DNA from: Armatimonadota bacterium
Lineage (GTDB): Bacteria; Armatimonadota; Abditibacteriia; CG2-30-59-28
NCBI GenBank assembly: GCA_016199605.1
Contig: JACQGJ010000305.1
Location: 1-7,761, forward strand
Direction of reading: 5' to 3'
DNA: 7,761 nucleotides
Position numbers and translations under genes: made by a program. This document shows positions 4,479 through 7,761 of the stretch, in pieces. The first letter of the stretch is position 1; each line of letters opens with the position of its first letter. The notes below the pieces were generated by a model that worked only from the letters and a program-made list of their open reading frames with translations, ran no database searches and had not been told where the DNA came from.

Positions 4479-5537
4479 ATGCCGCTTTCACCTCGCGAAA
4501 ACTACCTGCGCAACGCAACCATGACCGGTCCGGAATGGATCCCCTCCAATGTGGTGATTTCGGGCGCCTCGTGGAATCAACTTCGTGAAGAAGCCGAGGA
4601 GGTGCTGCTCCGACACCCCGTGTTGTTCCCCGGATTCCAGAAGGGACAACGACCCTTCGGAGAATACTCCATAAGTCGTGAAGACGAGTATCGCTTTACC
4701 GACAACTGGGGATGCGTCTGGCGCTGCGAGATCGAGGGACTGGAAGGAATCGTCGATGGTCATCCCCTGGCTGACTGGTCTGCGCTCGAAGCCTACCTTC
4801 CTCCCGATCCCCTGCTCGTTGGCGACCGGGGCCCCGTTGATTGGGAGAGCAGTCGGCGCCACGTTGCGGTGGCGAAGGAACACGGGCACCTGACTTCGGG
4901 CGGTACCGCGCATGGATTCATGTTCATGCGGATGTACTACTTGCGGGGTTTCGAGGACCTGATGCTTGACTTTGCCACCGAGCCGCCAGAACTGCAGAAA
5001 CTCATCGACCTGATCTGCCTCCACACCCGCACGATCGTAGACCAATGGCTGTCGATGGGAGTTGACGTGGTGGAGTTCGCTGAAGACCTCGGGACGCAAA
5101 CCGCTTCGGTCCTCAGTCCCTCCACCTTCCACAAGTGGATTACGCCGGCGTACAAATCGCTGATGCAGCCGTGCAAGCAAGCGGGCGCTCTCGTGGCGCT
5201 ACACAGCGATGGCCATGTCATGGAACTGATGGACGAATTCCTCGAGGCAGGAGTGGACATCATCAACCCCCAGGACCTGTGCAACGGCATCGACGACCTG
5301 GCGCGGGAGGTCAAAGGCCGGATGTGTCTCCGTCTCGACATCGACCGACAGTTCGTCGTCCCTTACGGGACCCGTAAGGAGATCAGGGACCTCATCGAAG
5401 AAGAGGTGCGCAAGCTCGGTTCTCCGCAAGGGGGTCTGGAGTTCATCTGTGGAGTCTACCCGCCGACCCCTGCGGAGAACGTGGACGCCCTCTGCTCCGC
5501 TCTGGAGGAGTTTCGGACCTACTGGTGGCAAAGGTAA
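4479..5537 (+). CDS. Uroporphyrinogen decarboxylase (URO-D) superfamily protein, catabolic type
   Basis: This encodes 352 residues. ATG at 4479 is chosen over the in-frame ATG at 4335 because AAGGAG lies five bases upstream and the family-like opening SPRENYLRNA begins here; the upstream extension looks like untranslated sequence. The URO-D/methyltransferase TIM-barrel pattern is seen in GVDVVEFAEDLGTQTASVLSP (read about 194-213), FHKWITPAYKSLMQ (217-230), ALHSDGHVMELMDEFLEAGVDIINP (about 240-264) and the terminal PPTPAENVDAL (328-338). The His-x-Cys zinc pair of corrinoid methyltransferases such as MtaA is absent (HSD at 242-244), so zinc-dependent methyl transfer to a thiol is doubtful. It lies with RraA-like and aldo/keto reductase genes, not with haem genes, so a haem role is unlikely. 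Such proteins recur in sugar or aromatic catabolic clusters of environmental bacteria; the substrate is unknown. Confidence 0.85.
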   Translation: MPLSPRENYLRNATMTGPEWIPSNVVISGASWNQLREEAEEVLLRHPVLFPGFQKGQRPFGEYSISREDEYRFTDNWGCVWRCEIEGLEGIVDGHPLADWSALEAYLPPDPLLVGDRGPVDWESSRRHVAVAKEHGHLTSGGTAHGFMFMRMYYLRGFEDLMLDFATEPPELQKLIDLICLHTRTIVDQWLSMGVDVVEFAEDLGTQTASVLSPSTFHKWITPAYKSLMQPCKQAGALVALHSDGHVMELMDEFLEAGVDIINPQDLCNGIDDLAREVKGRMCLRLDIDRQFVVPYGTRKEIRDLIEEEVRKLGSPQGGLEFICGVYPPTPAENVDALCSALEEFRTYWWQR

Positions 5538-5568
5538 CGCGATTCCCCTTTGTTTCCTTGCGTCGCGA

Positions 5569-5577
5569 TGATATAAT
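5569..5577 (+). promoter_or_regulatory. Possible internal promoter (extended -10) before the RraA-like gene
   Basis: TGATATAAT is a perfect extended -10 in the 150-base gap between the first two catabolic genes. The matching -35 region (TTTGTT at about 5549) is poor. The gap otherwise contains no supported gene or terminator. Confidence 0.3.
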
Positions 5578-5687
5578 CCGTGGCGGCAATCGAGAATCCC
5601 AACGATCACCAGGGAGGTCGTTGGTCACAACCGGCTTTTCATCTCCATGCCGAGCACAAAACCCAGTCCATTCAGGAGACTTTTACC

Positions 5688-6467
5688 GTGAGCACAATCC
5701 AGACGATTTCCACTGAGGATCTGAAGATTCTCCAAAAGATCGACACCCCGACCGTCTGCAACGTCATCGAGTTGTTCGATATCCGTCCCCGTAATACCGG
5801 TTACATGGGGGCACGCATCACAGCAGGTTTCCCGGAGATGCCGCCGATGGTTGGGTACGCGACCACCGCGACTTTCCGGTCTGCCGCGCCGGCGCTGGAA
5901 GGCGGCGACTACGCGGGTATGGAGGGCCAACTGACGGCCTTCGAGACGATTCCCGAGCCGCGCGTAGTTGTCTTTCAAGACCTGGATGATCCTCCAGCGG
6001 CGGCGACCTTCGGGGAAGTGATGTGTACGACCTACAAGACTTTTGGTTGCGTGGGTCTTATCACCAGCGGAGCGGGACGAGACCTCGACCAGGTTCGGGC
6101 GATTGGTTTCCCGGTGTTTACCGGCGGCACGATTTGCGCCCACGGCTACTGCCACATTCTTCAGGCGAATATCCCCGTCCACGTGGGGGGAATCACAATC
6201 TACCCCGGCGACCTGCTGCACGGCGACTGCAACGGCGTGACGACGATTCCCAATTCCATCGCCAGCGCGGTGGCGAGGCTTTGCGAAGAGTTCATCGAAG
6301 CGGAAGGAATCGTGCTCTCTCACCTGAAAACGGGAAGCCGCGATGTCCAGGCGTTTGCTGAGGCCCGCGCGGCGTGTTTGAGCAAACTCGACGAGTTGCG
6401 TACACGAGCGCTGGCCCGGGACCCTCGCGACTGGCCCTGCACCAAGCCTGAACGTCACCAGACATGA
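5688..6467 (+). CDS. RraA family protein (4-hydroxy-4-methyl-2-oxoglutarate aldolase-like)
   Basis: This encodes 259 residues from GTG at 5688, chosen because AGGAG lies nine bases upstream and the family-like helix TEDLKILQKIDTPTV follows soon after. The longer frame from GTG at 5580 has no such signal and a low-complexity opening. The RraA/HMG-aldolase fold is shown by ATFGEVMCTTYKTFGCVGL (about 106-124), SGAGRDLDQVRAIGFPVF (127-144), where Arg131-Asp132 match the metal and substrate-binding pair of the family, HVGGITIYPGDLLHGDCNGVTTIP (about 165-188), and an expected length. The usual acidic DG before xxRD is Ser-Gly here. Known members cleave or decarboxylate 2-oxo acids with a divalent metal. 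The C-terminal 60 or so residues form a charged helical extension. It is the middle gene of the operon, 18 bases from the next start. Confidence 0.85.
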   Translation: MSTIQTISTEDLKILQKIDTPTVCNVIELFDIRPRNTGYMGARITAGFPEMPPMVGYATTATFRSAAPALEGGDYAGMEGQLTAFETIPEPRVVVFQDLDDPPAAATFGEVMCTTYKTFGCVGLITSGAGRDLDQVRAIGFPVFTGGTICAHGYCHILQANIPVHVGGITIYPGDLLHGDCNGVTTIPNSIASAVARLCEEFIEAEGIVLSHLKTGSRDVQAFAEARAACLSKLDELRTRALARDPRDWPCTKPERHQT

Positions 6468-6485
6468 GAAGGAGCTGGAATCAGC

Positions 6486-7622
6486 ATGACAACCACACAA
6501 GAGCTTTTGGAGACACATCGGCTGCCGGAACAAATGCCCAAGGTTATCCTGGGCCGCAGCGGTCTGGAGGTCTCGGTCCTCGGGTGGGGCGCTCCGGGCA
6601 CGGGCGGAGACCCGTCCTCGGGTGCAAGCTCTGACGTGAACCAGATGGAAGCCATCTGGCAGATCCTCTCACGCCGTGGGGGGAATTTCCTTGATACTGC
6701 GCCCTCGTATGGCCCCTCCGAGGCCCATATCGGCCAGCATCTGTGTCACCACCGTGGAGAGTTCCTCCTCGCGACAAAGACTCACCCGGTCGATGCCGAC
6801 AAGACGCTCCGGGATCTTGAGCATAGTCTGGAACTGATGAAAACTGACGCTATCGACCTGTTCTACGCGCCGCACGGCTGCTGGGACGAGGAGCGGCTGA
6901 GCAATTGCTTCAAAAAGGGCGGCGTCATCGAAGGTGGGCTGAAGGCAGTCGAAAGGGGCCTGGCGCGGCACCTGGCGTTCAGCTTCGACTACTTCCAGGG
7001 ACTGGACATCAAGCGGCTGCGCGAGCTGATCGATACCGACGTCTTCGAGGTCGTCCAATTGCCTTACTGCCTCGTCAACGTCGAACCCGTGGACGAAGAG
7101 ATTCTCCCCTATGCCCGCGAGAAGGGGATGGGCATCATCGCCAATTTCCCCACGATCAGCGGTCTGACCGCGAGGGAATGGGGCGTCTTCTACGGAGACT
7201 TCGAGGGGATCGTCGATACTCCCGGTCAGGCCTCCTTGCTGTCGATCCTCTGCCATCCCGACATTCACTGTGTGCTGACCAAGCTCAGCAGCACGGCTCG
7301 CGCCGAAGAGAACTGCTTCGCCGGGCGGCGCTTTGCGGCGATGACAACGGAAGAGAAGCAGGAGATCCGGCGACGTGTCACAGCGAAGGGCAGCGTTCGA
7401 TTCCTCCAACGCGACACCTGTCCCAAATCTCCGCCGGAGCTATCCTTTCGCCGGAGCATGATTTACTTCGACCTGTTCACTCGTTTTGGCTTTGCCGGTG
7501 CGAGACCCGTGGTCGAGCAATTTCTGCAGCAACTGGAACGTTACCCTGACTTTCAGTGGGACGAAACCGCAAGCGAAGCTATCCAGCAGGTCAAACGGAC
7601 TTGTCCGGTGATGATCACGTAA
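6486..7622 (+). CDS. Aldo/keto reductase family oxidoreductase
   Basis: This encodes 378 residues. ATG at 6486 follows AAGGAG by eleven bases. The NADPH-dependent barrel family is recognised from LGRSGLEVSVLGWG (22-35), FLDTAPSYGPSEAHIG (68-83) with Asp70 and Tyr75, LLATKTH with Lys98, and DLFYAPHG with His130: the full Asp-Tyr-Lys-His catalytic set. Later barrel strands are LAFSFD, VVQLPYCLVN and GMGIIANFP. It should reduce or oxidise a sugar-like or carbonyl intermediate made by its operon partners; the substrate is not deducible. No CxxCxxC ferredoxin-like motif is present. The TAA stop ends on the first base of a MITE-like element, so the native C-terminus may have been altered by the insertion. 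The distal barrel (after about residue 225) is less typical than the start. Confidence 0.9.
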   Translation: MTTTQELLETHRLPEQMPKVILGRSGLEVSVLGWGAPGTGGDPSSGASSDVNQMEAIWQILSRRGGNFLDTAPSYGPSEAHIGQHLCHHRGEFLLATKTHPVDADKTLRDLEHSLELMKTDAIDLFYAPHGCWDEERLSNCFKKGGVIEGGLKAVERGLARHLAFSFDYFQGLDIKRLRELIDTDVFEVVQLPYCLVNVEPVDEEILPYAREKGMGIIANFPTISGLTAREWGVFYGDFEGIVDTPGQASLLSILCHPDIHCVLTKLSSTARAEENCFAGRRFAAMTTEEKQEIRRRVTAKGSVRFLQRDTCPKSPPELSFRRSMIYFDLFTRFGFAGARPVVEQFLQQLERYPDFQWDETASEAIQQVKRTCPVMIT

Positions 7623-7722
7623 GAACTCGTCCAACAATAACACGGCGCCCGATGCAAAGCAGCGTAGAGAAATCACCACCAGACTTCTCGTGAAAACGTT
7701 GAGTTGTTCTTGGACGAGTTCT
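7622..7722. mobile_element. MITE-like palindromic element, copy 2 (101 bp)
   Basis: The terminal inverted repeats are AGAACTCGTCCAACAATAAC (7622-7641) and, read on the minus strand from 7722, AGAACTCGTCCAAGAACAAC, with two mismatches in 20. The 61-base middle has no ORF. It is related to the 58-bp element at 4179-4236 but inverted relative to it; that one appears to be an internal-deletion form. The hairpin it would form in RNA directly after the reductase stop could help end transcription, although no T-run follows. The remaining 39 bases of the window show nothing firm. Confidence 0.8.
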
Positions 7723-7761
7723 AAGTTATCCTGACCTTCGGGAAGACACCTCATGGTCAAA

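Noticed and set aside
5580..5687. Longer N-terminus for the RraA-like protein from GTG at 5580
   Set aside because: It starts directly after a -10-like TATAAT and lacks a ribosome binding site; the GTG at 5688 has AGGAG.
5625..6533. 302-codon minus-strand frame opposite the RraA-like gene and the similar 246-codon frame at 6669-7409
   Set aside because: They mirror strongly recognised plus-strand genes and show no family pattern of their own.
7753..7761. Possible start of a further plus-strand gene (ATG GTC AAA) with GGAAG seven bases upstream
   Set aside because: Only three codons are visible, too little to call a gene.

Overview
The window looks like moderately GC-rich DNA from an environmental, non-model bacterium. 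The gene set (a bacterial family B DNA polymerase next to lexA, dispersed heptanucleotide repeats inside genes, and a URO-D/RraA/aldo-keto reductase catabolic operon) would suit groups such as Chloroflexota, Armatimonadota or Poribacteria. No rRNA or clear taxonomic marker is present, so this placement is a guess. All main genes are coding sequences; no tRNA, rRNA or CRISPR array was found.

Left half (about 1-4280), mostly minus strand: a DNA-damage-response block. Reading leftwards, a canonical lexA (4163-3534) overlaps by one base a RecA/Rad51-like protein (3534-2701) whose Walker A and Walker B motifs are both degraded. A small helical protein follows after 15 bases (2685-2416), then a truncated antitoxin-like ORF (2435-2169). 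Further left is a family B DNA polymerase (1469-1, running off the window) with an intact polymerase motif A and a degraded 3'-5' exonuclease site. In content this resembles the lexA-imuA-imuB-dnaE2 mutagenesis cassettes, with an exonuclease-dead PolB in place of ImuB/DnaE2. A plus-strand toxin-antitoxin pair (1546-2297; RelE/ParE-like toxin plus an unrecognised helical partner) sits between the small gene and the polymerase in the opposite orientation, as if inserted into the operon.

The lexA promoter is well defined: TTGACT, a 17-base spacer and TATCTT. A perfect 20-base palindrome fills the spacer and is the obvious LexA autoregulatory operator. A 58-bp MITE-like palindromic element lies between this promoter and the lexA ribosome binding site, so the lexA mRNA leader should carry a 20-bp hairpin.

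Right half (4479-7622), plus strand: a three-gene catabolic operon encoding a uroporphyrinogen-decarboxylase-superfamily protein, an RraA/HMG-aldolase-like protein and an aldo/keto reductase. The substrate cannot be told from sequence. A second, 101-bp copy of the same MITE family begins on the last base of the reductase stop codon. The two copies are inverted relative to each other and bracket the catabolic operon. The lexA gene and the RecA-like gene both contain in-frame tracts of tandem 7-base repeats that encode linker-like peptide.
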